A stretch of DNA of 62,094 bases, taken from the NCBI RefSeq assembly GCF_001592205.1, contig NZ_BCWM01000019.1, positions 1 through 62,094 on the forward strand. The letters run 5' to 3'. The notes beneath the pieces were generated by a model. It saw only the letters and a program-made list of their open reading frames with translations, was not told where the DNA came from and searched no databases. Position numbers and translations under genes: made by a program. This stretch comes from Brevundimonas vesicularis NBRC 12165 (GTDB lineage: Bacteria; Pseudomonadota; Alphaproteobacteria; Caulobacterales; Caulobacteraceae). Shown here one piece after another: positions 53,955 through 62,094 of this stretch; positions within the stretch are counted from its first letter, which is position 1, and each line of letters begins with the position of its first letter.

Positions 53955-56900
53955 ATGAGTGTGACCGGCTTCGATCTACCGCCTCCAAGCTCGTGGCAAG
54001 CGTTCGAAGCCCTATGCCATGATCTGTTTACGAGTGACTGGAACGCCAGCAACGCCAATCGGATTGGCCGGAATGGTCAGAAACAATTTGGGGTCGATAT
54101 CGTCGCCCGGATTGGAGACGAATGGGCGGGGATTCAATGCAAGCTCTCGGGCCGAGGCTCTGAGCTCAAGCCTGCTGATCTCGCCGATATCGTCTCGGAG
54201 GCTTTGGAGTTCGAACCTCCTCTCGATCGGTTCGTGATCGCGACTACGACGCCGAACGACGAGCCCCTTCAGCGAGAAGCGCGTCGTCTAGACGAGGCGT
54301 ATCGGAACCAAGGCGGATTCGGAGTGGAGATTGTTGGCTGGGGCGATATCCTGGCGATGCTCGACCGACACCCACCTGTGGTGAGGCGCCACTACGCCGC
54401 ACTCGCCCGCCTCGGCGTGGAGAGCGGACCCGTAACTGATTTTCAGAACCGGATCGACCGCTTTGCTCGTCAGTATCTAGGGAGAGAGACGGCGCCTGCG
54501 CCCTTCGTCGGCAGGACAAAGGAACTTGCCGAACTGGATCAATGGCGCGAGGCGCCCGATAGCCCATACAAGCTCCTGCGCGCGGCTGCAGGTCGCGGAA
54601 AATCTGGCCTGATCGTCAATTGGATCGCCTCTCTCGAGAACGCCGCTGCAGTGGTGCATATGCCCATCAGCGCGCGATATCGGACCAATCTCGCCCAAGT
54701 CGTTCTTGTCTCCATCTTGAGCCGGCTTTCGGCGCTTCACGGCCGCCCTCTTCCAGAGTGGATCGATATCGACGTGGAGCAGGCCAAAGGCTTGATCGCC
54801 GATCTTCTGGCCAGACCGTTGCCCGGCGAGGTGCCCCTGCTCCTGATCATCGATGGCCTCGACGAAGCGGCGGATTTTGAGGTCACGGCAGATATCTTTC
54901 CGTCGGAGCCACCCCTCGGCCTCAAGGTGCTTCTCGCCGGCCGCCCGGTAGCGAGCGACGATCCACTCGCGCTACTCGGAGCGCCATCGAGCGACCTCGG
55001 TCTGTTGTCGAGAAGCGAAGTGTACGAGGGACTCCGCGCCTTTGGCGTTGACGCGACGCTCGCGGAACGGATCACGACCTTGGTCGACGGCGATCCAGTG
55101 GTCCTGCGTCTCTATTTGGACGGCGTGACCGAGGCATCCGTCAGCCTGGCCGCCTTGTCGGACGTCACGCCGGGCCTCGACGGCTTCATCAAGAGATGGT
55201 GGGCCGATCAGAAGGCCTTGTGGAGCGGTCTGGACGCCTCGACACTTAGTCTGGTCGAGTCGCTGACCTGCGTTCTGAGTTGCGCGCTGGGGCCTCTGTC
55301 GCGCAGCGACTTGGCAAATCCCAGGCTCAGTCCGAACGGGGTTAGTCTGCTGCAGCTAGATACTGCCTTGGCCTGTCTGTCTCGCCTGATCGTCGGGGAA
55401 GGCAAGGTAAACGATATCGCATTTGCGCATCCCCGGCTTGCCGACTTCTTCCGGGAAGAGTGGATGCCGCCAAGACGCCGGGCTGAGTTCGAAAGACGGT
55501 TCATCGATTGGGGTGAGGGTGAACTATCGTCGCTCGAAGCGGAGAACCAGAGGATTTCGCCTCATCTCGTGTCCCACCTCGGCGCCTATCTTGAGCGGGC
55601 GGCGGTGGGACACCTTCGTCTGAAGGCGTTGACCACGCGGGCATGGGCTGACCAATGCTATGCCCTGGATCCGAGCCTCTCCGGCTTTCTCACAGACGTC
55701 AGCAGGTGCCGAAAAGCCGCCTCGGCGGTGTTCCAGAGCACCGGCGAGGGAGGGGGGCTGGCCTCCTTGGCGCACTGCGCATTGACGACGGCGACCGTCC
55801 GAACAATCGCCAACGGCCTGGACCAGAACGTCCTCACCGCCGCTTTGAGACTGAGGATATGGTCTGCTGAAATTGTATTCAGCCAACTGGCGACCGTGCG
55901 CAATCTCAGGCTTGACCCGAAACTGCTGGCTGAAGTCGCGGCGGCATTGGGCGAGGAGCGAGCCAGCGAGGTGCTGTCGTTGGCGTTCGCCAGTGAGAAG
56001 CGGCAGGGACGTTTGGAAATCACCGGCGCATTACTGCCTGTGCTGCCGCCGAAGGAACGCGATGCCGCCGTTGAGGCCATGGTTGAAGGGGGCAAGGCGC
56101 AAGGCCGTTGGCTTCGTCTGCACGACACGCCGCTCGAGATAGGCCTCGAGATTGTCGCCCGCGCCACAGATCCCGTCGGCCGCGTCTATGGCCTTGCTAC
56201 ACTTCTGCCCGCCATGCCGCAGTCGATGCGGCCGGACGTGGAGGCTAAGATCGAAGTGACCTTCCTGGCGCACATCGACGAGTTTCGTGAGGACTTCAGC
56301 TACTCCGGCGCGTTTGAGAACCTGTCGCTTGATCGGCGTCTCCGACTTCTGCGCCGACTCTTTGAGGTTCGGGAAGAAGACACCTGGAAACTGGCGGCAA
56401 TGCGCGAAATCGCATGGGCCGCCGACGAGGACCTTGCGGCGGAACTCCTTCTGGCGGCTCGCTCAATATCGGAAGGTCGTCGTGGTGAAGCCCTCGTGCT
56501 TCTGGCGCCCTCTATCCCCGCTTGTCTCATCGATGAATTTCTGGACGCTGTAGACGAGGTGGGCGGATGGGAAGTAGCGGCGAGCCTCGGAGCGTTGGCT
56601 CGCCGTCATTCCGGCCCGTGGATTCATCGGGCCCTGGACCTGTGTCGGCAGGGAGATATGCATCCGTCGATCAGGGCACCGATCCTTGTGGATCTCTGCC
56701 GTGAACTCGATGACGATGAACGTCTCGCCATCGAACCAATGCTGCTCGCGGATCTCAATGCTCCCGTGGATAGCCGCGCATGGGACGAACATGATCCCAA
56801 CTGGCTGCTTGGGGATTTCGCGGAAACCTTCTTGCACAGCCGTCCAGTCGAGGCGCTCCGGTTACTCCGCGAAATCGATGACGACGATGTCGTGGCCGCC

Positions 56901-57971
56901 CTGGCCGCCAACTTCGCAGTGAGCGGGCCGGATGAGATCCGACAAGCAGCGATGTCTATCTTGGACGCGGTGGAAGACGGTTATGCGCTTGTTGAGGGCT
57001 ATGCCGCCCTTATTTCTCAAAGCACCGGCACCGAACGTCAGAACAAACTTCGAGACCTTTGCCTTTTGGCTACCGAGCGAGGCTTCGACTCCATCCTCAT
57101 TTCAGCCGCCGTCGTTCGGGGATGGGATTTGGATACCCAGGCGCTCCGGGCAATCGTCACCAACGCTCTCATCCCGCGCCGCGTGCAAGACTGGCATGAA
57201 CTTGGCGACGCCGCTGCCGAACTGGGTCGCCAGGCGAGTTCTGGAGCTTCCGCAGACGCGATGAAACTGATGGGGCGGATCGGCTTCGAAATACCGCTCG
57301 CCCGCGTTGCGTCCGCGTTCGCCAACAAGTTCAACAGCGATCAGCAACAGCGAATCATCGACGCCCTGAAGAAGCATCCCGACGCCTTTTGGGCGGCCTC
57401 CTTGCTGGAAGAGGTCTGCCCCTATTTTTCAGATGCGATGAAGGCGGATGTCGGTGCCTGGGCAAATGCCTTGCCGGAAGAGGGCGATCTGCAGGTTGAG
57501 GCGAAGGCGCGTTTCATTGATGTATGTCTCAGTACGGAGGACGCCATCTTTTCCAATCTGGAGATGGAGTGGAAGCGTCTCTTTGAGTTGTTGCCCAAGA
57601 CGGAACGCGGCGCCGCTCGCCGTTCCGTCCGGCGGTCGACGGTCGGGGCGCCGGCAGATACGTGGCGGAGAGCCGCAGTGGAGGAGGAGAAGGCGAAGGC
57701 CTGGGCGAGTTCCGACCTCGTCGAGAATCTTCTGAAAGAAGACCGTCATGACTTTTACGCTGAAGTCTGGCTCGAGCGTTTGATCGGACTCGGCCACCTG
57801 GAGAAGCGAGCCGTATTGATCGATGTCCTGAGTGATGCCGGTGCCAGGGAGCGAAAAGCGGCACTCACGATAATTGGTCGATTGGCGCCGGTTCTCAGAG
57901 ATATCGGCGGCTTTCATGCCGTGGATGATGTTGTTTCGGACCTTCGTGGGAATGTCGAATCTTGGGGCTAG
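53955..57971 (+). CDS. Avs-like STAND NTPase with PD-(D/E)xK nuclease head
   Basis: A 1,338-residue protein. Residues ~10-135 form a restriction-endonuclease fold like Mrr/Cap4: Glu18, GVDIV with Asp48, then QCK (Gln61-Lys63). Residues ~180-450 are a STAND NTPase: a VGRTKEL entry, Walker A GRGKS (213-217) and Walker B LLLIIDGLDEA (295-305), the DGLDEA form seen in antiviral ATPases. From ~500 to the end come helical repeats rich in LRLL/ALAA pairs, the usual ligand-sensing tail. Avs proteins bind a phage protein, oligomerise and switch on the nuclease. Shorter than classical Avs and not matched to a numbered type here. GC is lower than the core genome; integrase upstream. Confidence 0.85.
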   Translation: MSVTGFDLPPPSSWQAFEALCHDLFTSDWNASNANRIGRNGQKQFGVDIVARIGDEWAGIQCKLSGRGSELKPADLADIVSEALEFEPPLDRFVIATTTPNDEPLQREARRLDEAYRNQGGFGVEIVGWGDILAMLDRHPPVVRRHYAALARLGVESGPVTDFQNRIDRFARQYLGRETAPAPFVGRTKELAELDQWREAPDSPYKLLRAAAGRGKSGLIVNWIASLENAAAVVHMPISARYRTNLAQVVLVSILSRLSALHGRPLPEWIDIDVEQAKGLIADLLARPLPGEVPLLLIIDGLDEAADFEVTADIFPSEPPLGLKVLLAGRPVASDDPLALLGAPSSDLGLLSRSEVYEGLRAFGVDATLAERITTLVDGDPVVLRLYLDGVTEASVSLAALSDVTPGLDGFIKRWWADQKALWSGLDASTLSLVESLTCVLSCALGPLSRSDLANPRLSPNGVSLLQLDTALACLSRLIVGEGKVNDIAFAHPRLADFFREEWMPPRRRAEFERRFIDWGEGELSSLEAENQRISPHLVSHLGAYLERAAVGHLRLKALTTRAWADQCYALDPSLSGFLTDVSRCRKAASAVFQSTGEGGGLASLAHCALTTATVRTIANGLDQNVLTAALRLRIWSAEIVFSQLATVRNLRLDPKLLAEVAAALGEERASEVLSLAFASEKRQGRLEITGALLPVLPPKERDAAVEAMVEGGKAQGRWLRLHDTPLEIGLEIVARATDPVGRVYGLATLLPAMPQSMRPDVEAKIEVTFLAHIDEFREDFSYSGAFENLSLDRRLRLLRRLFEVREEDTWKLAAMREIAWAADEDLAAELLLAARSISEGRRGEALVLLAPSIPACLIDEFLDAVDEVGGWEVAASLGALARRHSGPWIHRALDLCRQGDMHPSIRAPILVDLCRELDDDERLAIEPMLLADLNAPVDSRAWDEHDPNWLLGDFAETFLHSRPVEALRLLREIDDDDVVAALAANFAVSGPDEIRQAAMSILDAVEDGYALVEGYAALISQSTGTERQNKLRDLCLLATERGFDSILISAAVVRGWDLDTQALRAIVTNALIPRRVQDWHELGDAAAELGRQASSGASADAMKLMGRIGFEIPLARVASAFANKFNSDQQQRIIDALKKHPDAFWAASLLEEVCPYFSDAMKADVGAWANALPEEGDLQVEAKARFIDVCLSTEDAIFSNLEMEWKRLFELLPKTERGAARRSVRRSTVGAPADTWRRAAVEEEKAKAWASSDLVENLLKEDRHDFYAEVWLERLIGLGHLEKRAVLIDVLSDAGARERKAALTIIGRLAPVLRDIGGFHAVDDVVSDLRGNVESWG

Positions 57972-58402
57972 CGGTATGTTTCTGAACTCCGCTTAATGCC
58001 CGGAACTTCAGGGGGCATGACGCGATGAAGCGGTCATAGACAGGACCCGGCGGTGCGTCCCTGGATGTGAATCAAGCAATGGCGGCGGATGGAATGGTGA
58101 GCGTTCCGCTACGGAGTCCGACCCTTGATTCCCGAGGGCCGACTCCTTCTTGGAGATAAGCTGCAAGGTGACCGCGAAACTGGCCGGCAAGCCGTCCGGA
58201 GATATCCTACCAATTGTTCGGCTAGGCCCAACGTTCGGAGAACGCCGCTCTTCGCTCATACTGAGTCACCTTGAGACAGTGACCAACCGGTAGGAATCAG
58301 ATCTCAGAACCCGCGAAACTTCCAACGCCAATCGACGTTACGAACCGCTGCTCTGCGCGAGGAAGAGACCTTGGCTGACTGGGAGGGAGACGGCGCTGCC
58401 GA
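57972..58402. other. Intergenic region, no confident gene
   Basis: A ~430-base gap between the STAND gene and the convergent aldehyde dehydrogenase. A minus-strand 83-codon frame at 58008-58259 has no ribosome site or family signature. The composition is intermediate. No terminator or repeat is clear. Confidence 0.5.
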
Positions 58403-59839
58403 CTACCCGTGTCTTCTGATCACCAGGTTGCGGATTTCGCACATGTCTTCCATGGCAAACTTGACCCCTTCGCGGCCCAGCCCGGAATCCTTGACGCCGC
58501 CATAGGGCATGTTGTCCACGCGATAGCTGGGAACGTCGCCGATGAGCACGCCGCCGACCTCCAGGACCTCCCAGGCCCGCATAGCCTTATGGATGTCGCG
58601 AGTGAAGATCCCAGCCTGCAGGCCGAACCGGCTGTCGTTGACCTCTTTCAGGGCAACCTCGAAATCGGAGAAGCGGGACAGGATCGCGACTGGCCCGAAC
58701 GCCTCCTCGTCGCGGATCTTCAGGCCCCGACCGACGCCCTCCAGCAGCGTCGCTTCCAGCATCGCGCCCTGGCGACGGCCGCCGCACAGCAGGGTAGCGC
58801 CTGCAGCGGTCGCCTCGGCGATCCAGCTCTCAAGCCGGCGCGCCTCCCCCTCGTCGATCATGGGACCGATGAAGACGTTCTCGTCCAGAGGATCGCCAGA
58901 GACAAGCGCACGGGCCTTGGTGACCAGCATGTCCCGCAAAGCCTCGTAAATGTCCTCGTGGATCAGGATGCGCTGGACGCCGATGCAGGACTGCCCCGAC
59001 TGGTAAAAGGCCCCGAAGATGATCCGGTCCGTGGCGTCCTCCAGATCGGTATCGCGATCGACGATCACTGCGGCATTGCCGCCGAGCTCCAGCACCACCT
59101 TCTTCTTGCCGGACCTGGCCTTGAGGGCCCAGCCCACCTCTGGCGAGCCCGTGAACGAAAGCAGCTTCAATCTGTCGTCGGTGGTGAAGAGATCCGCGCC
59201 GTCGCGGGTCGCCGGCAGGATGGAGAAGGCGCCTTTGGGAAGGTCGGTCTCGGCCAGCACCTCGCCGATGATTAATGCGCCCAGCGGCGTCCTGGAGGCA
59301 GGCTTCATCACGAAGGGGCAGCCGACGGCCAGCGCCGGGGCGATCTTGTGCGCCGCGAGGTTCAGAGGGAAGTTGAACGGCGAGATGAAGGAGCAGGGGC
59401 CGATCGGAACCCGCTTCCACATGCCCTGGTAGCCTTTGGCGCGGGCGGAGATGTCCAGCGGCTGGACCTCGCCGGTCATGCGCACGGATTCCTCGGCCGC
59501 GATGCGGAAGGTGTCGATCAGCCGGCTGACCTCGCCACGCGAGTCCCGGATCGGCTTGCCGGCCTCGATGCACAGGGCATAGGCCAGTTCGTCCGCCCGC
59601 TCCTGGAACCGCGTCACGCAATGGGCGAGGACCGCCTGGCGTTCGTATGCCGCCATCTCGGCCATCGGACGCGTGGCCTGAACCGCCGCGCCAATGGCCC
59701 TGTCGATCGTCGCCGCGTCGGCCAGGGCGACCCGTGTCGCCACCTCGCCGGAGTATTTGTTGGTAACCGCGAGGTCCTGGTTCGGGCTCAGCGCCTCATT
59801 GGCCAGGTAGAGCGGATAGGACGTCTTCAGGGAGGGCAA
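58403..59839 (-). CDS. Aldehyde dehydrogenase family protein
   Basis: A 478-residue NAD(P)-dependent ALDH. Catalytic Cys285 in YQSGQSCIGVQR, general base Glu251 in LELGGNAAVIV, and Asn156 in SPFNFPLN. Among the ALDHs it resembles the PhnY/lactaldehyde-glyceraldehyde-3-P-type group. It begins at TTG 59839 with GGAG 7 bases upstream. It follows the TPP enzyme by 32 bases on the same strand, so the two likely act on one pathway, perhaps oxidising an aldehyde formed by decarboxylation (inference). Confidence 0.88.
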   Translation of the reverse strand: MPSLKTSYPLYLANEALSPNQDLAVTNKYSGEVATRVALADAATIDRAIGAAVQATRPMAEMAAYERQAVLAHCVTRFQERADELAYALCIEAGKPIRDSRGEVSRLIDTFRIAAEESVRMTGEVQPLDISARAKGYQGMWKRVPIGPCSFISPFNFPLNLAAHKIAPALAVGCPFVMKPASRTPLGALIIGEVLAETDLPKGAFSILPATRDGADLFTTDDRLKLLSFTGSPEVGWALKARSGKKKVVLELGGNAAVIVDRDTDLEDATDRIIFGAFYQSGQSCIGVQRILIHEDIYEALRDMLVTKARALVSGDPLDENVFIGPMIDEGEARRLESWIAEATAAGATLLCGGRRQGAMLEATLLEGVGRGLKIRDEEAFGPVAILSRFSDFEVALKEVNDSRFGLQAGIFTRDIHKAMRAWEVLEVGGVLIGDVPSYRVDNMPYGGVKDSGLGREGVKFAMEDMCEIRNLVIRRHG

Positions 59840-59871
59840 AGGATTGCTCCGGCATGGGGCTGGCGGCTGAC

Positions 59872-61518
59872 CTAGAGCGCGGCGCTCAGGTCACGAATGT
59901 CAGTGTTCAGGATACGGTCGTTGTCGGCGTAGTCGACCGGAACCTCCACCAGATGGACGCCCGGCGTATCGAGACAGGCCCGCAACAGGTCTGGCAGGCC
60001 TTCCGCGCTGGTCGCGCGGTGCCCGTGCGCTCCGTAGGACTCGGCGTATTTGACGAAGTCCGGATTGCCGTAGGTCAGACCCCAGTCGTCAAAACCCATA
60101 TGCGCCTGTTTCCAGCGGATCATGCCGTAACTGTTGTCGTTGAGAACCAGAACGACCAGGTTGAGCCCCAGCCGGACGGCGGTTTCCATCTCCTGGCTGT
60201 TCATCATGAAGCCGCCGTCGCCGCAGACGGCCATGACCTTTCGCCCCGGGCAGATCATGGCCGACGCCATCGCCGAGGACAGGCCGGCGCCCATTGTGGC
60301 CAGCGCGTTGTCCACCAGCATGGTGTTGGGCATGTAGGCCGGGTAGTTCCGGGTAAACCAGATTTTGTAGACGCCGTTATCGAGGCAGACGATGCCGTCG
60401 TCCGGCATCACCTGCCGGATCTGGTCGACCAGGTATTGCGGATAGACCGGATAGCGCGTGTCGCCCACCGAGGCGGCAGAATGCGCGACCTCGGCGCGCC
60501 GGAACCGCTCCATATCCGCGAATGTCCACCGGGCCTGCGGCTCAAGGGCTTCCTTCAGCTGCCAGATGGCGTTGGCTATGTCGCCGACCACCTCGATCTG
60601 GGGGAAATAGACGGGATCCACCTCGGCGGTGCGGAAGCCGATGTGGATCACCTCGCTGCCCCCTGCGGTCATGAAGAAGGGCGGCTTCTCGATGACATCA
60701 TGGCCGACATTGATGATGACGTCCGCCGCATCGACGATGCGATGGACGAAATCGCCCGACGAGAGGGCGGCGCAGCCCAGATATTTCGGATTGCGCTCGT
60801 CGATGACGCCTTTGCCCAGTTGGGTGGTGATGAAGGGGATGCCGGTCTTTTCGACAAACTCGGTAAGCATCCGGCTGGTCATCTTGCGGTTGGCGCCCGC
60901 CCCGACGATCAGAAGCGGGGATTTGGCCCGTGCAATTCGGTCGGCTGCAATCTGGATCGACTTGGGGTCGGGAATGGGACGGCGCACCTGGCTCGCGGGG
61001 ATCGGGCCGTTGTCGGTCTGTTCGCGGGCGACGTCTTCGGGAAGCTCCAGATGCGTCGCGCCTGGCTTTTCCTCCTGGGCCAGGCGCACGGCCTCGCGCA
61101 CCCGGGCGGGGATGTTGTCGGCCGAGGCCAGTTGGTGGGTGTATTTGGTGATCGGCCGCATCATGTCGACCACGTCCAGGATCTGGAATCTGCCCTGTTT
61201 GGAGGACTTGATCGGCTTCTGGCCGGTGATCATCATCATTGGCATGCCGCCCAGTTGCGCATAGGCGGCCGTGGTGACGAGATTGGTCGCGCCTGGACCC
61301 AGCGTCGCCAGGCAGACGCCGGCCTTGCCGGTGTGCCGGCCATAGGTGGCCGCCATGAACCCTGCGCCCTGTTCGTGGCGCGTGAGGATCAGCCGGATTT
61401 GCTTTGATCGGGACAGACTATCCAGAAGGTCGAGGTTCTCCTCGCCCGGCACGCCGAACACGTATTCGACACCCTCCTGTTCGAGGCAGGCGACGAACAG
61501 ATCAGACGCCTTGGTCAT
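59872..61518 (-). CDS. Acetolactate-synthase-like thiamine-diphosphate enzyme
   Basis: A 548-residue ThDP enzyme of the acetohydroxyacid-synthase/pyruvate-oxidase fold. Catalytic Glu49 in RHEQGAGFMA, LATLGPGATNL, central FAD/fold domain, and the ThDP/Mg motif CGDGGFMMNSQEMETAVRLG..NDNSYGMI. No small regulatory subunit gene is adjacent, unlike ilvBN, so it may be a catabolic AlsS-type or a substrate-altered decarboxylase. ATG 61518 with GGAG upstream. First gene of an operon with the aldehyde dehydrogenase. Confidence 0.88.
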   Translation of the reverse strand: MTKASDLFVACLEQEGVEYVFGVPGEENLDLLDSLSRSKQIRLILTRHEQGAGFMAATYGRHTGKAGVCLATLGPGATNLVTTAAYAQLGGMPMMMITGQKPIKSSKQGRFQILDVVDMMRPITKYTHQLASADNIPARVREAVRLAQEEKPGATHLELPEDVAREQTDNGPIPASQVRRPIPDPKSIQIAADRIARAKSPLLIVGAGANRKMTSRMLTEFVEKTGIPFITTQLGKGVIDERNPKYLGCAALSSGDFVHRIVDAADVIINVGHDVIEKPPFFMTAGGSEVIHIGFRTAEVDPVYFPQIEVVGDIANAIWQLKEALEPQARWTFADMERFRRAEVAHSAASVGDTRYPVYPQYLVDQIRQVMPDDGIVCLDNGVYKIWFTRNYPAYMPNTMLVDNALATMGAGLSSAMASAMICPGRKVMAVCGDGGFMMNSQEMETAVRLGLNLVVLVLNDNSYGMIRWKQAHMGFDDWGLTYGNPDFVKYAESYGAHGHRATSAEGLPDLLRACLDTPGVHLVEVPVDYADNDRILNTDIRDLSAAL

Positions 61519-62094
61519 GGAAACTCCGGGGTCAGGTGGCGATCGACTCCCGGATTGGGGGCCGGGCGTGGGCGGATCGACGATGGGGCGGTCAACCGAC
61601 CCGCGATTGATCGTGTAGCTGGCGACCGGTGGAGCGGTCGCCCCTGAAGCTCGACCGTCTGCTGGCCGATCAGGTGATTATACCGTCTCGAAAGCGGCGA
61701 GATAGGCGCTGAAGTGTGGATCGGCGTAGAAAAGGGATTCACTAGCGGTGTGATCGGCGTCGAATAAGGACCCCTCATCCCTGAGGCCTAACGGTGGCGG
61801 CTTGGCGAATGTCGCGCGCCGTTTACTGAATGATCGGATCACGCTTCGCGGCCTGCTAGGTTGGCCGCAGAGAGCTACAGCCTTGCTTGCTCCAAAGCAG
61901 ACGTCGTGAAGCGCCGTTTTGAGTCCTCGAGGCATTGACCGACTGGTAGGGAGACGAACCTGGAGCCCTGCAACTCGACGCCGGAGCCAAGCCTTAAACT
62001 TGAACTTTGCGCCAATGCGGACATGCACTACGCATCGCGGAGCAGACCCCTTATCACTGCTAGTCATTCCCAAATCTGAGGATCTAATAGCACT
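61519..62094. other. Right edge, no confident gene
   Basis: A 576-base stretch to the window end. A minus-strand 131-codon frame (61678-62073) has a plausible C-terminus (LFYADPHFSAYLAAFETV) but an unlikely Arg-rich start, so it could be a gene or a remnant. No intact tRNA-Ala or att repeat is found, so the island is not closed here. Confidence 0.4.

Noticed and set aside
61678..62073. 131-codon minus-strand gene at the right edge
   Set aside because: The C-terminus is plausible but the Arg-rich start and lack of ribosome site or homology leave it unsupported.

Overview
The window looks like chromosomal DNA from a high-GC alphaproteobacterium of the Caulobacterales, most likely Brevundimonas or a close relative. 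The evidence is the dense high-GC coding, two large TonB-dependent outer-membrane receptors, a CpdR-type cell-cycle receiver, EipA (DUF1134), a DUF4167 protein, and many ORFs with alphaproteobacterial family signatures. The genus is an inference from gene content; no rRNA is present.

Layout. 1-6.5 kb: a KpsS-like capsule gene, a TonB receptor with a strong terminator, and the coupled agmatine-to-putrescine pair aguA-aguB. 6.5-20 kb: the translation block infC, rpmI, rplT, pheS, pheT. It is broken up by an S9 peptidase, an MFS pump, a hybrid histidine kinase and a polysaccharide deacetylase, and an unrecognised small gene sits between pheS and pheT. 20-36 kb: an APC permease, eipA, a UDP-sulfoquinovose-synthase-like gene with a partner SDR, DUF4167, a receiver protein whose kinase half lacks the phospho-acceptor histidine, a tandem DUF4893 lipoprotein pair, a beta-lactamase-fold hydrolase, a BCCT transporter, a second TonB receptor and a LysE exporter. 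36-38.6 kb: clpB.

38.6-40.8 kb is an accessory pocket: an FRG-domain protein, then a GIY-YIG nuclease gene flanked by two copies of a 177-183-bp palindromic element with 16-17-bp terminal inverted repeats. 40.8-52 kb returns to housekeeping: prmC, a YihY/BrkB protein, hslU, a GNAT, ppa, a candidate small RNA, N-formylglutamate amidohydrolase, cpdR, tRNA-Val(GAC), a DEDDh exonuclease with an apparent CTG start, and rsgA.

At 52,160 a 44-bp fragment of the 3' half of a tRNA-Ala marks the left junction of an integrated element. Next come a tyrosine integrase and a 1,338-residue protein. That protein joins an Mrr/Cap4-like PD-(D/E)xK nuclease head, a STAND NTPase core and a long helical tail, which is the build of an Avs-type antiviral sensor. 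An acetolactate-synthase-like enzyme and an aldehyde dehydrogenase follow. No intact tRNA-Ala is seen to the right, so the island probably runs past the window end.

The most interesting items are the Avs-like STAND protein on the tRNA-Ala island, the paired palindromic elements around the GIY-YIG gene, the structured RNA candidate near 46.6 kb, the likely AUU start of infC, and the unknown gene coupled to pheT.
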